Of a DNA stretch of 64,000 nt, positions 45,791 through 57,929 are shown in pieces. A program made the translations under genes and the position numbers. Numbering within the stretch: the stretch's first letter is position 1; every line of letters starts with the position of its first letter. This DNA is from Euphorbia lathyris (taxonomy: Eukaryota > Streptophyta > Magnoliopsida > Malpighiales > Euphorbiaceae). The notes under the pieces are model-generated. The model was not told the DNA's origin, ran no database searches, and saw only the letters and a program-made list of their open reading frames with translations. The stretch covers positions 27,282,531 through 27,346,530 of the forward strand of contig NC_088910.1 of the NCBI RefSeq assembly GCF_963576675.1. Reading direction: 5' to 3'.

Positions 45791-48700
45791 AATAAAAAAT
45801 GTTTTGATCTTAAATTAATAAAAAACTATATTTTTTTCTAACTAAATTAGATGGAAATAATTTCAAATATTAGAAACCTTAGCTTCCAATAAAAAAGAAA
45901 ATATATTTGATTTTGATAAAATGTGAGATTTTTATACTTCTCTAATCCTAGGATAGAAATAAAATAATATCCTTTAATATCCTATTAATATCGGTTACGA
46001 CATTAGAGTTAGGATGAGTACGAATAATTTAATGACAAACTATAAAATATGCTAAATGGTAAAATAGTAAATAGAGCATAAGATAAGAAATGGTAGAATT
46101 TGGTGGTGAAGTAAGTCCACACATGCCGTGTAGATTGAATGACATTCTGTGTGGCTTGAAGCTTTGATATTTTACATGAAGTGTTGTAATGTCCATACGT
46201 TGTGTGAATTAATCCGATAAGATCAGAAATTCGAATGAGATTATGTCACTTCTCTTGCTTTGTTTCCTTATTGAGTGTATATGCCCACTCCATGTCTTAT
46301 TCTCACACACCTTGTGTGGAATTCATCCACTTCCTTCAATGTCCTTATCATAAAATTATTATTTTATTAAAAAAAAAAAGTGCAATGCTTACAAATATGC
46401 AATGTAAATTGAACCTCTCAACCAAAAAAATGAAATTTGAATCTAACTGTGTGCTTAAAAAAAGTTCCATTATTATCTTAGCTTCAAAGTTGTAATCAAA
46501 GCTGAGACATTTACAAACATTAAAACGTGAATTCTTTACTTGGTTCTTCTGTCGTTTTGCTTTATTTAGTCCAATAAAAAACAAAAACAAGTTGGTCAAA
46601 TGAATGAATTTATTTAGATACTGATGTGATGTCTTTCAATAATAGCTTTCCCAACAATCATGATTTAGATAATATATGTACTCAAATGGGCCCTTCATCT
46701 CCTCCATTTCCCCATATCGATTTTGAGCTTGAATCTTTTTCTATTTTATTGATTAAACATATGCTAATATTTCTATTGACAGGTATTAAATCATTGACTG
46801 AGTTGATAATATATGTGTTACATCAGCTGTTATTTGGTAGTGATTACTTTTTTAATTAGCTGATTGTATCATTGATAATTGATTATAATCTCATACATTG
46901 AATTTCTAATCACAAACGGATATTCAATTAGAAATATTTTTATGTTTTATAGTATTTATTTTTTTAGGTTAAAATATAAGAATTAAAAAATATAATTAAT
47001 ATTAATTAAAATACTTTATTATCTTTGTATTAATTGTATTAATTAATTAATTTTTATCTATTTCTAAAATAAAAGGGAACTTAAAGAGAGATATATTTGG
47101 TAAAACATCAATTAATGTATATGGATTGAATCAAAACGTTAAATATTATGAAACAAAAAAAAAATTAGAAAGACAAATATTATAGAACGGAGAAAGTACT
47201 AAATAATAGTAATTTATATTTATAGTTACTTTTTGTAATGGGTGTGGACTTAACTTAAAAGTCAGCTCTTGGTTAATGAATGATGAATGATAATATTTTT
47301 ACAACTCGTCTCTTTTTATGATTAATTTCGAAATGTTTCTGATTACGAGATAGACTTTGGAACATTGGTTCTTTTCATTCTTTTTGAAATAGCGTGGCAG
47401 TTTAGATGGTGAACTATGCAGGGTTTCTTTTCTTTAAAATCATTACGAGTGTGGTATGCGTTCAATGAATTTTATGAGGATTGGTAGGCGTTAGCCTTAG
47501 TCTAAACATTGTTTTTTAATTTTATTAATCTAGGCTTTTAGTCTTCTTTTTTTTTCTTAATCTAGCTTTTGCTTGAAACAAGATTTTAGTAATTATTCAA
47601 GTTTTATTAAGAAAATTTGAAAAAATCTGAAGCCTATTAGGAAAAATAAATAAATAAATAAAATGTAATTAGAGTGATGGACCTCTCTAGGTAGTAGTAG
47701 TCTCCATGATCATGCAGGTGTGTTTCCATTTTCACTACAAACAATTGATAATGGAGAGACAGAGGAGCGTCTGGTAGATGGTATAAATATATAATAATAA
47801 TTTGAAGAATATACATAACGGTCCAAAATTATTAATTTAAGTCTCTGAATAATATATATAATCATATGCTATGCACTTAGATATAATTATTCAAAAAAAC
47901 CTGTGAATTTTTAAATTTTGAAACGTAATTTAATAATTTGTCCGGTAGATTCAATTTAGATATCAGAGTTAGTGATGCAGTCAGGAATATTGTGAAGAGG
48001 AATCTGCCAAGTTTTGCGCAACACTGAATCTGAAGATTACCTGTCCTTATCGCTCTTCATTTTTCTTTTATATTAATTAATCTTTCAAAGAAAAAAAACA
48101 CCATAAAATATTGTTTTTATTTTTTGGGTCGACCATAAAATATTGTTGAAGTTTGGAGAACACACTTCTTTTCTGTGGCTCCAAAAGAACAAAGAAAAAT
48201 CAACGAAAAGTTCTTTATATAAAAAAATGATCAACAAAAGCTTTACAAAAGAAAAAAAGTAAAGCATAAATTACCACAACTAATATATCAAAAAAATAAA
48301 GGGTTGTTGGTTGATTTTTTTTTTTTTTCTATTTGTTTGTCTTTTTAGTTTAGAAGTGACATTTTGTTGTGTAATTAGACACTTCATATTTGTATTTTAT
48401 AGCTAAAAAGTAATAGAAATAGAGAATCTGTGTGATGAGGACATCTCCAACAACATGATCGCCGAGAAGGAGATATGAATTAAGTGGCATGTTTAGCCAC
48501 ATACCACACCGTGTGCTACATCGGGAGCCAAAACGAATCAAAGACTAGGAGATGTGTGGCACATTGTGCCACATCTCACACTACGTGCCACTGGACGTGC
48601 CAGAGGTCTCGACGTGCAGTAGAACCATAACCCTATTCACACGTCGTGCGAGTCATGTGACATGGCGTGCTAGCTTATTTGAGTTGCTTTCTCCACCAAA

Positions 48701-51268
48701 TTCTTCTTTGGAGAGACAAGGCCTGCCAACCATTTATTACTGTTTTGCCCCTATGCTTATTACCAACCACTACCCTTGTCCTTCACTTTTCATATCTTAC
48801 CCCAGTTACTTATGTTATTTTGTTGTTGCCCTAAGAGCAACTGTAATGGTGTAAACAACTTTTGTGTGCCACCTCAAACAAAGAGCAAATACAAAAGACA
48901 ACCCACTAGAAAGCCTTACTCATTTAAAATTTATTGGGGTTAACATAAAATTATATGTGGTAAAATTCAAAATTTAATAAAAAAAACTAGACTAAATAGT
49001 ATTATTTTTATCAAAAAGCAGCCTATCATTTTAGTACCATTGCAGGCGCCAGAATCGCCATTCCTGGTGCGTGTGTTACACACTGCCTTTGGCGCCTGCG
49101 TCCCCTTCACTCTCCATACCTTTATCTATTTTATATGTTTTCTTTGAACAGTAAAAAGTTTGTTCACGAAAAAAGTAACAAACTAATTGTGGAGACATAT
49201 GCCATAGTGGTTAGATACTTCTAATTTTGCAACGTGACATGGAAGAAGTCTCCAGTAGAGATGATCTAATAAGGCCTTTTAGTCTTTTCATCTAAGTTTA
49301 GAGGAGGTATTTATACTCCTTATTTTGTAAGAAAATCTAACTTTTATCATATCAAATTATTAACCTCCTTGAGAGCATTTGATTTATCCAAATTTGCATC
49401 TTTCTAGTTTTAGTTAGAGAATATTGGAATCTTTGTTGGTTTAAAATTAAAACCTCCATTTCAACTTTATCTATATCACTATATTTTTTTGAAAAAGCAG
49501 TATTTTCCAATAACAAACAGCATATAAACCAAACAAGTTCATATTTATTTTCTTAAAAAAATACTTATTCTAATAATTAAAGTAATTATATAGTAATAAT
49601 AGTTTTTGTTTTCCTAAAAAAATAAGAATACTATTTAAAACTATATTTTTTATAATTTATTTTCAATTTATTTATAAATTAATCAACATAAGAAATCATA
49701 TTTAAATGGTTAGAAATATAAATTTAAACGCCAAATGAAAAGTATTGGTTAGTGACTAACCGATCACTTACTCTTAGATTCATGTTTATAAGAATCATAT
49801 GAGATGAAGATTAAAATCAAAATAAAATTTAGCTTTAATAAATTTAGATCTAATGGTGATAGACCAAATTCAACTTACTAGTCATTTACCATCGATAAAA
49901 TATATAAAATTTTATTAATTGAGTTATATATTAAAAGCTGAATTTTCTTGTTATCAAGAATTTAATATGACAAAAAAATAAAAAAAAATTATACGTAATG
50001 AAATTATAGATTAGAGGTTCAATCCACTAAAATAAGTCTAATCAAAGATCTTAAAATACTTTTGACATTAAAAATTAATCACGATAATATATGGTTAAAC
50101 TATATGTATATTCGTTCAGAAGTAACAAACATCAAAGAGATAAAGGGTAAAAAATATCTAAGGCTAGTAAATAATTAGAATAATTTTACTTTTATATGTC
50201 CTAAATGGTATAATTATACTTCTAATACTTTCAAGTTCGACCATTGTACCTATAACTATATAATTATACTTTATGCATTCATAAATCTTGTTACCACTCT
50301 ATATGTGTTATATTATCATTAGTCAATAACATACCTCATCATACACATCTAAACACATGAATTTAAAAAAAAAAATCGAAAAAAAAATCTCATATGTAGA
50401 CATGTTTTTGATCTGGTGCATGATATGAGATAATTTTCGTTTTTAAATCTAACTTTTTTCACTGTACATGTGTTGTTGATTTTTAAAACTATTATCTATA
50501 AGGAATAACATAACGCGAAGATAACGAGATTTACTATTGTGTAGAATGTTATGTTATTAACAATTAGAAAATTAGCATAACTTTCAAATGTTATGATTAT
50601 AGACGTTAGAAATATAATTTTTTTTATGACATTAGAGGTAAATAAAATTGTGTTTTTTTTTTTGATAAAAAATAAAATAGTTTATAAGTGTTAAGGTTGA
50701 ATTCAATTTTTTACATTATCCCGAAAGGAAAAGTGAGCATGAGCAAACAAATGAAAAGGACATACTGAAATAAGAAAATGTTGGACAAGAATGAAGAACA
50801 AATGGTAAAAAAAATTCAGAAAGTAGTTAATAATAAGATGAGAAAAGAAGTTAAATTGCCGCAAACAGAGCCGGCATCATTTAATGGATAAGACATCTAT
50901 CCAACCCTATCCTCTATCTTATGTTATATTCATAATTCTCACATGATCTACTCTCCCAAATATGAAATACTTCACTAATTTGAAAGTTTTTTACATACCA
51001 TTTATATTCGAATTTCCCGCTTAACTACTGTTAATTTATTTATTTATTTATTAACAAAAACAGGCTACTAAATCAGAAAATAAGTATAGGATATTAGGTT
51101 AGGGTCTGAAAAAAGTGTTACTAGCAGATTCATTGATGAGAATGAGAATACAATGTATTATTCTTGGGACACAAAAGAAATATCCAAATCAATCTGACCC
51201 TTACCTTTTCACTGTTCTGAATTGACATATCTACTCATTCTTTTCTATTCATTACTCAACAAACCTAT
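45791..51268. other. AT-rich intergenic stretch, no gene seen
   Basis: Only short frames without domains occur. The segment 48430-48850 begins GACATCTCCAACAACATGAT, holds the hairpin GTGGCACATTGTGCCAC (48556-48572) and ends near GAGCAACTGTAATGGTG, like a worn MITE. At 49044-49101 GCAGGCGCCA and TGGCGCCTGC form a short inverted pair in GC-richer sequence. A TTTA run lies near 51036. Confidence 0.5.
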
Positions 51269-51704
51269 TGTTAGATATTAGTCTTTAATATTGGTGTTGT
51301 GGAAATTCCACATGGAAAGAATAAGAAGGAAATCTGTATTTTATTTTGTCTAAGAGACATCTGTATTGTCTAGAGACATCTGTATATCTAGAGACATCTG
51401 TATGTCTGGAGACATCTGTATGTCTGGAGACATATGTATTGTCTGGAGACATCTGTATTTTGACAACCAGTTTTTTGGCTATAAATATCTTCAATCCTTC
51501 AAACCTTTTCACTTACTATTTTAATTATTCAAATACGTTCATAGGGAAATTAGTGAAATTGCTATCATTAATTTTATGTTAGGGAAATCCTAGAGGAAAC
51601 TTAGTCAGAAACCCAATAGCAATTGATAGTGGGGGCTAATATTTCCTTAAGGACAGTGATTAATCACGTCCCTATTTTATGTTTGTGATCCCATATTTCT
51701 AACA
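51269..51704 (+). repeat. 5' LTR of the Copia element
   Basis: 436 bp, TGTTAGATATTAG to TTTCTAACA. Six 18-bp units (GAGACATCTGTATGTCTG consensus, 51353-51460) lie just upstream of the TATA box TATAAATA (51481-51488). Each unit holds the inverted pair AGACAT/ATGTCT. TAATATTTCCTTAAG at 51637-51651 is complementary to sequence just after the LTR. Confidence 0.95.
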
Positions 51705-51706
51705 AT

Positions 51707-51721
51707 CTTAAGGAAATATTA
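51707..51721 (+). other. Unusual primer-site position, self-complementary to the LTR
   Basis: CTTAAGGAAATATTA starts two bases after the LTR end, where the minus-strand primer site belongs. It does not resemble the tRNA-iMet site TGGTATCAGAGC. It is a perfect 15-nt complement of 51637-51651 inside the LTR and overlaps the first base of the gag start codon at 51721. Confidence 0.6.
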
Positions 51722-52550
51722 TGGAGAACGTGCTGAAGAATATTGGTGATGCTGGTAAACTTGATCGGTTTGATGGGACGAATTTCACTCGTTGGAAGGA
51801 GACTATGAAATTTTTCTGATAACTCTGAAATTTTTTTACATTCTGGACATTGATTTGCAATCTATTCCAGAACCGAGTGACAAAGATACTGATGGAATTG
51901 TGGCTGAACGTAAGAAGCGAGAAGAAGACGAGGCGCTATGTAGAGGATATATTCTGAACCATCTCTCTGATCGTCTTTATGATTTGTACATTACTGTACA
52001 AAAGGCAAAGGATATATGGATATCACTGGAGACAAAGTATAATTCAGAAAAGCAAGGGGCAGATAAGTTTATCACTATGAAATTTTTTGAATTTACTATG
52101 AATGATTCTGCATCTGTACTTGACCAAGTCCATGAATTTCTTATCTTGGCCTCTAAATTTAAGGATCTTACTATAGACATTCCAGAGAAATTACTTGTGG
52201 GGGCAATCATAGCCAAATTACCTTCAAGTTGGAATAACTATAGAAAGAAACTGTTGCACACTTCTGAGGATTTTAATTTGGAACAAATTCAGAAGCATTT
52301 ACGAATTGAAGAGGAAACTCGAATTCGTGATAAGAAACATGATGTTGCTTCTAGTTCTAAAGTTAATTATGTCAGTAATAATCAGAAGGGGGGCAAAAAG
52401 AGAAAAGGAAATTATCAGAATAATCCCAACAACAACAAAAAGTTTAAGAAGAATTTGTCTGATGTTGTTTGTTATAATTGTGGTGAAAAAGGACACATCA
52501 AAAGATTCTGTAAGAACCCCAAGAAGAAGGATAACAAAAAATCAAAATAA
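51721..52550 (+). pseudogene. Copia gag, frameshifted
   Basis: The expected start is ATG at 51721: MENVLKNIGDAGKLDRFDGT, then NFTRWKETMKFF and a stop at about 51817. One frame over, it continues as LKFFYILDIDLQSI and through the gag core (LCRGYILNHLSDRLYDLY, LLVGAIIAKLPSSWNNY) to the zinc knuckle CYNCGEKGHIKRFC (CX2CX4HX4C, nucleocapsid). A lost base near 51812 explains the shift. The frame ends at 52550; the following pol frame overlaps it one base off, so another indel lies in the lysine-rich linker. Confidence 0.9.
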
Positions 52551-53494
52551 GAAGGAGAGTGAGGACAAAGCAAATGTTGTTGAACATGTTGACAATAATG
52601 AAATTATTGCCATGGTTTCTGAGTTGCAAATTGGTATGATCCAAGAATTGCATATGGCATCTCTTACCATAAGCAATGATTGGTGGTATGATTCTGGTGC
52701 AACTACTCATGTTTGCAACAACAAAGGACTCTTCAAGACTTATATTGATTCCTCTCCAGACCATGAAGTTTTGTTGGGTGATCATCACTCTTCCAATGTT
52801 CAAGGAACCGGGACTGTTGAAATTCAGTTTACTTCTGGAAAGAAAGTTATTCTCACTTCATGTTCCTCAAATTAGGAAGAATTTAGTTTCTGGTTTTATG
52901 TTATGTAAAAAGGGGTTAAAGGCTGTAATAGAATCTGATAAAATAATTTTGTCTAAGGCTGGAGCATTTATTGGGAAAGGTTATGTCTGTGATGGAATGT
53001 TCAAATTGTCTATTAATAAAGTTGAGAATTCTGCTTATTTTCTTGTGCATGCAATTGAATGTACTTCTTTTCATTTGTGGCATAATCGTTTAGCACATAC
53101 CAATTATAGAACCATGAAATATATGTCTAAAAATGGAATGATATCTTATGGTAATGATCATGAAGATAAATGTGAGGTATGTGTTCAAGCAAAAATGAAA
53201 AGGAAACCATTTCCTAAAATTGAAAGAAGTACAGAAATGTTAGAACTTATTCATTCTGATATTTGTGAATTTAATGGAAATTTAACTAGAGGAGGTAATA
53301 GGTATTTCATAACTTTCATTGATGATAGTTCTCGTTTTACCTATGTTTATTTGTTAAAAACAAAAGACCAAGCATTTGAAATGTTTAAATGTTATAAAGC
53401 CATGGTAGAGACACAAAAGAATAAGAAAATTAAAATTCTACGCAGTGATAGAGGTGGGGAGTATTTTCCTATAGAATTTTCTTCTTTTTTGTGA
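52551..53494 (+). pseudogene. Copia protease and integrase N-terminal part
   Basis: After the linker, WWYDSGATTHVC holds the aspartic protease motif (DSGA). A short deletion near 52860 changes frame; the text goes from GKKVILT to HVPQIRKNLVSGF. The integrase zinc domain is HLWHNRLAH with CEVCVQAK (HHCC). The core follows: HSDICEF with the first Asp, FIDDSSRFTYVYLLK, and SDRGGEY with the second Asp. One extra T in a T run near 53488 breaks the frame inside EFSSFCESSG. Confidence 0.9.
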
Positions 53495-55334
53495 ATCTAG
53501 TGGAATTATACATCAGGTTAGTGCTCCTTATAGACCTCAACAAAATGGAGTTGCTGAAAGAAAAAATGGTGTTTTAGGGGATATGCTAAATGCAATGCTT
53601 GTTAATGCAAATTTGCCACTTAATTTATGGGGAGAAGCTTTGCTAACCACATGTCATATACACAACAGAGTACCTTCTAAGAAATTTATGGTTTCACCTT
53701 ATGAAATTTGGAAAGGAAGGAAACCTAATATAAGTTACTTTAAGGTGTGGGGTTGTGTTGCATATTACAAGGTCCCAGATCCTAAGAAAACTAAATTAGG
53801 ACCAAGGGCTTTGAAAAGTGTTTTTGTGGGCTATGCTGAAAATTCAAAAGCATATAGGTTTTTGGATTTGGATTCTAATGTTATAGTGGAATCACGAGAT
53901 GCTGAATTCTTTGAAAATAAATTTCGTGGCGATTCCACAGGAACAGAAACCTCAATAGCACCACAAATTTCTTCAAACTCAAATGGGAAAAGAGTTGTGC
54001 CTGATTCTTCTAATGAACCAAGAAGAAGTGAAAGAACTAGAAAAGAGAAGAATTTAGGTCCAGATTTTATTAATTCTCAAGCTATTCTCTTTCTGATGGA
54101 AGGAAATAGAAATGGGGTTACTAATAAAATACCAATTATACTTACTGTAGAAGATGATCCCAAAACTTTTCAAGAAGCAATGGCTTCTAGAAATTCAGCT
54201 TTTTGGAAAGAGGCAATCAATGATGAAATGAATTCATTGATATCAAACAATACTTGGTATATTACGGACTTGGCTCCAGGGTCCAAAACTGTTGGATGCA
54301 AATGGGTATTCAGGATTAAGTATAATACAGATGGATCTATAAATTCTTTCAAAGCTAGATTGGTTGCACAAGGCTTTACTCAAAAAGAAGGGGTAGATTA
54401 TTTTGACACTTATGCACCTGTAGCTAGAATTTCATCCATTAGAGTACTTATGGCTTTAGCTTCTATTTTTGGTCTATGTGTACATCAAATGGATGTGAAG
54501 ACGGCTTTTCTAAATGGGGATTTAGAAGAAGAAGTGTACATGAAACAACCTGAGGGTTTTGTTCTCCCTGGAAATGAAAATAAAGTTTGCAAATTGGTTA
54601 AATCCTTGTATGGATTAAAACAAGCGCCTAAACAATGGCACGAAAAATTTGATTCTGTTATTTTATCAAATGGTTTTACTTATAACTCAGCAGATAGGTG
54701 CATTTACTCTAAGTTTACAAAAGATTATGGTGTCATCATATGTTTATATGTTGATGACATGTTAATCTTTGGAACCAATATAAAAGGAATTGATGAGACA
54801 AAGAACTATTTGAGTTCATGTTTTAAAATGAAAGATTTAAATGAAATTGATACTATCTTAGGTATCAAGGCTATAAAACATAGTGGGGGTTTTGCGTTGA
54901 GTCAATCTCATTATATTGAAAAAGTGCTTAATAAATTTGAGCACTTAAAGTTTAAAGAGGCTAATTCCCCTTATGATTCATCTTGTAAACTTAGTAAAAA
55001 TGAGGGAAGAGGTGTTGCTCAACTTGAGTATGCTAGTGCAATAGGAAGTATGATGTATGCATCACATAGTACTAGACCAGATATTGCATTTGCTGTCTGT
55101 AAACTTTCTAGATTTACGAGTAATCCGAGTCGTGAACATTGGAAAGCGATTGGTAGGGTTTTAGGTTACTTAAAAAGAACCAAAAACCTTGGATTATATT
55201 ATAATAAATTTCCAGCAGTTCTTGAGGGTTATTTAGATGCTAGTTGGATAAATACTATCGGTGATAGTAAGTCCACAAGTGGTTGGATTTTTATGCTTGG
55301 TGGAGGAGCTGTTTCTTGGGCTTCAAAGAAATAA
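53495..55334 (+). pseudogene. Copia integrase end, reverse transcriptase and RNase H start
   Basis: Integrase resumes with [15 protein letters not shown], whose Glu completes the DDE triad, then [20 protein letters not shown] and the GKxxF-type C-terminal region. RT follows: [74 protein letters not shown], and the catalytic YVDD at 54747-54758. RNase H begins [19 protein letters not shown] and stops at TAA (55332-55334) directly after SWASKK. The frame from 53583 to there is open over 583 codons. Confidence 0.93.
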
Positions 55335-55694
55335 ACTTGTATTACTCATTCCACAATGGAGGCTGAATTTTTGGTCTTAGCAGCAGCAGGAAAAGAAGCT
55401 GAATGGCTGAGGAATATGTTATTAGATATTAAGTTGTGGCCACGACCGATGTCAGCCATTTCTTTGAACTGCGATAGTGAAGCTATTTTGTCTAAAGCTT
55501 ATAACAAGATATATAATGGAAAGTATAGACATATTAGCTTAAGACATTCATATGTACGACAGTTAATATCAGACGGGATTATAACTGTTGTATATGTTAA
55601 GTCTTGTAATAATTTGGCAGATCCTTTCACAAAAGGACTTCCAAGGGACATAGTATATAAAATGTCCAAAGAGATTGGTTTAAGACCTATATGA
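55335..55694 (+). pseudogene. Copia RNase H C-terminal part
   Basis: Same frame after the nonsense codon: STMEAEFLVLAAAGKEAEWL, NCDSEAILSKAYN, KYRHISLRHSYVRQLI and NLADPFTKGLPRD, the usual end of Copia polyproteins. It ends with a stop at 55694. Only one TAA separates it from the preceding part. Confidence 0.9.
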
Positions 55695-56199
55695 TTACAT
55701 CAGCAACAACAGAAACCCAACCTATGTATAGTATTATCACTATGTAAAGGTTCAATGTGGTAAAAACAAGTTGTTGATAACTGATTGATATACTAACTAT
55801 AATAATAAATTATATAGTATATGATTATTAGGGTGAGTCTTAGACTCTTAATGAAGCTTCATATGTTGTATTTGAACTTCACCTATATGGACAGAAGGAG
55901 TGGTGCCGCTCCTAATGAAAGTGTGGTCTACTTTTATAATTGCCCATGAAGTCTAGGATGAGCGCATGGCCATAATAGTGCTACCATTTCTATGAACGTA
56001 CGTTTATATAGAAGTTATGTGTGTGATACTTCCGGTATAACAAAAGGGATTATGGCTCAAAAGCGGCAAGCCGCCATTAATTTCGTTTTTCCTTGAAGTG
56101 TTACACTAAGTGGAGGTCCAAATCGCAAGATACCGACATTTATGCATAACTCTAATGAGATTTATTTAAACACCAATACATAAAGCCTAAGTGGGGGAC

Positions 56200-56617
56200 T
56201 GTTAGATATTAGTCTTTAATATTGGTGTTGTGGAAATTCCACATGGAAAGAATAAGAAGGAAATCTGTATTTTATTTTGTCTAAGAGACATTTGTATTGT
56301 CTAGAGACATCTGTATGTCTAGAGACATCTGTATGTCTGGAGACATCTGTATTGTCTGGAGACATCTGTATTTTGACAACCAGTTTTTTGGCAATAAATA
56401 TCTTCAATCCTTCAAACCTTTTCACTTACTGTTTTAATTATTCAAATACGTTCATAGGGAAATTAGTGAAATTGCTATCATTAATTTTATGTTAGGGAAA
56501 TCCTAGAGGAAACTTAGTCAGAAACCCAATAGCAATTGATAGTGGGGGCTAATATTTCCTTAAGGATAGTGATTAATCACGTCCCTATTTTATGTTTGTG
56601 ATCCCATATTTCTAACA
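56200..56617 (+). repeat. 3' LTR of the Copia element
   Basis: 418 bp, one 18-bp unit shorter than the 5' LTR (five instead of six). Its TATA box reads AATAAATA (TATAAATA in the 5' LTR). Confidence 0.95.
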
Positions 56618-56871
56618 CCTATTAACCCTTTTTTTATTATATTTTTTTTAAGGAATATCTTTCTCCAGGTTCTAACTTTTCACTTTTTTTTTTCAAACGT
56701 GTGGATGTTAATTGAAAAAATAAATACTTTGAAAATTATGTAAGAAACAGACGAAAACATAGAGTTTGTAATGATCTGATGGAAGACTTAGCTCGATGTC
56801 AAATCAAAGTTATTGAGAGTTAAAATTTGGTAGAATTCATGGTTGATTTCAACTTTTGAATCTAATTCAAG

Positions 56872-57432
56872 CAGGGGAATCCAGCATGGGGGCTCACAAT
56901 TGTATTTTTTTAAAAATTCAGGTATTAATTTTGAAATTTCAGAGCTTTGCCCCCCTTAATCAATGGAGGTTTAGAGTTTACTGATTTTATAATTGATGAT
57001 TAAGATTGGTTTTAAATTTAATATTTTGTTTTTGTTTTTTTAATTATGTTTTAAAGCAAAACAACGTTGTTTTATTTAATTAGAACTATGCGGTCTCTAC
57101 TCTCTTTAATCTCTTTAGTTCTTCTTCCTCAATTCCTCTTTCTTCTTAAACCTAAATTGAAATCCCTAATCCTAAGTAAGATTCAATCAAAATCGACTGT
57201 CAATCCCTCCGTAATTAATTGGATCGTTGGTCCAGCACTCCATCTCCGATCTTTGCCTCTCTGCTTTGGTATTTTTTTTCTCCTACTTGAATTTTGATTT
57301 GATATTTCTGCTACTATTTTACTTGAACTTGAGCTTTGATCCCTCGTTTTCTATAATTATTATTTTTTGGATAAAAATTATTTTAGTGGTATTGTTTGCC
57401 CCCATGGGGGAGAAATCCTGGATTCGCCCCTG
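56872..57432. mobile_element. Small non-autonomous hAT element
   Basis: Left end CAGGGGAATCCAGCATGGGGG and inverted right end CAGGGGCGAATCCAGG with CCCCCATGGGGG next to it. Perfect 8-bp duplications AATTCAAG flank it (56864-56871 and 57433-57440). 561 bp without transposase. The middle (57090-57260) is pyrimidine-rich with a short open frame, resembling a 5' leader; no gene is recognisable. Confidence 0.88.
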
Positions 57433-57440
57433 AATTCAAG

Positions 57441-57929
57441 TGTTTAATTAGTTGGTTGGAGTTTAAAAACTGAAGTGAAGTTTCTTCCATATATAGAAAC
57501 TTTTAACTCCACCTTCTTCATCTTTCCAATTTATGGAATTAAAATGGAGAAAATACAAGCAAAATAATTTCTAACAGGGGAATTATTATAAAATAAAATA
57601 AATATTTATTTTATATACTAACATGGATAATCTAATACCTGGATTTGATCTTAATAACCCGATCTGGATATGAAAAATTAAAATACAATGTAAACATTTA
57701 TGTATAAAATATTACGACAATTCGTAAAATATGAAAATAAAGAGTAGAGAATGATAACCACATTTTCATATATATATATATATATAACTTTGAGATTTCA
57801 TCTTTTCTGTCTTCTAAACAAAGCCATACTTTTGCTTAATTAGAATCTTTGAGATTTCCTCCTTTATCGATAATTAAAAAAATAAAGCTTTGAAATATTC
57901 ATTTTTGTAAATTCGTATCGCATCACTAC
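57441..57929. other. Intergenic, no gene seen
   Basis: AT-rich with a short (TA)n tract near 57770. Confidence 0.5.

Larger units (their letters stand above)
51269..56617 (+). mobile_element. Complete Ty1/Copia retrotransposon
   Basis: Two LTRs (51269-51704 and 56200-56617) of TG...CA form enclose gag-pol in Copia order (protease, integrase, RT, RNase H), with a polypurine tract AAGTGGGGGAC (56189-56199). Perfect 5-bp duplications CCTAT flank it (51264-51268 and 56618-56622). By eye the LTRs differ at about four bases plus one 18-bp repeat unit, near 1%, so insertion is recent. No tRNA-iMet primer site is found after the 5' LTR. The reading frame is broken several times, so this copy cannot move with its own proteins. 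A ~500-bp non-coding stretch lies between RNase H and the 3' LTR. Confidence 0.96.
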
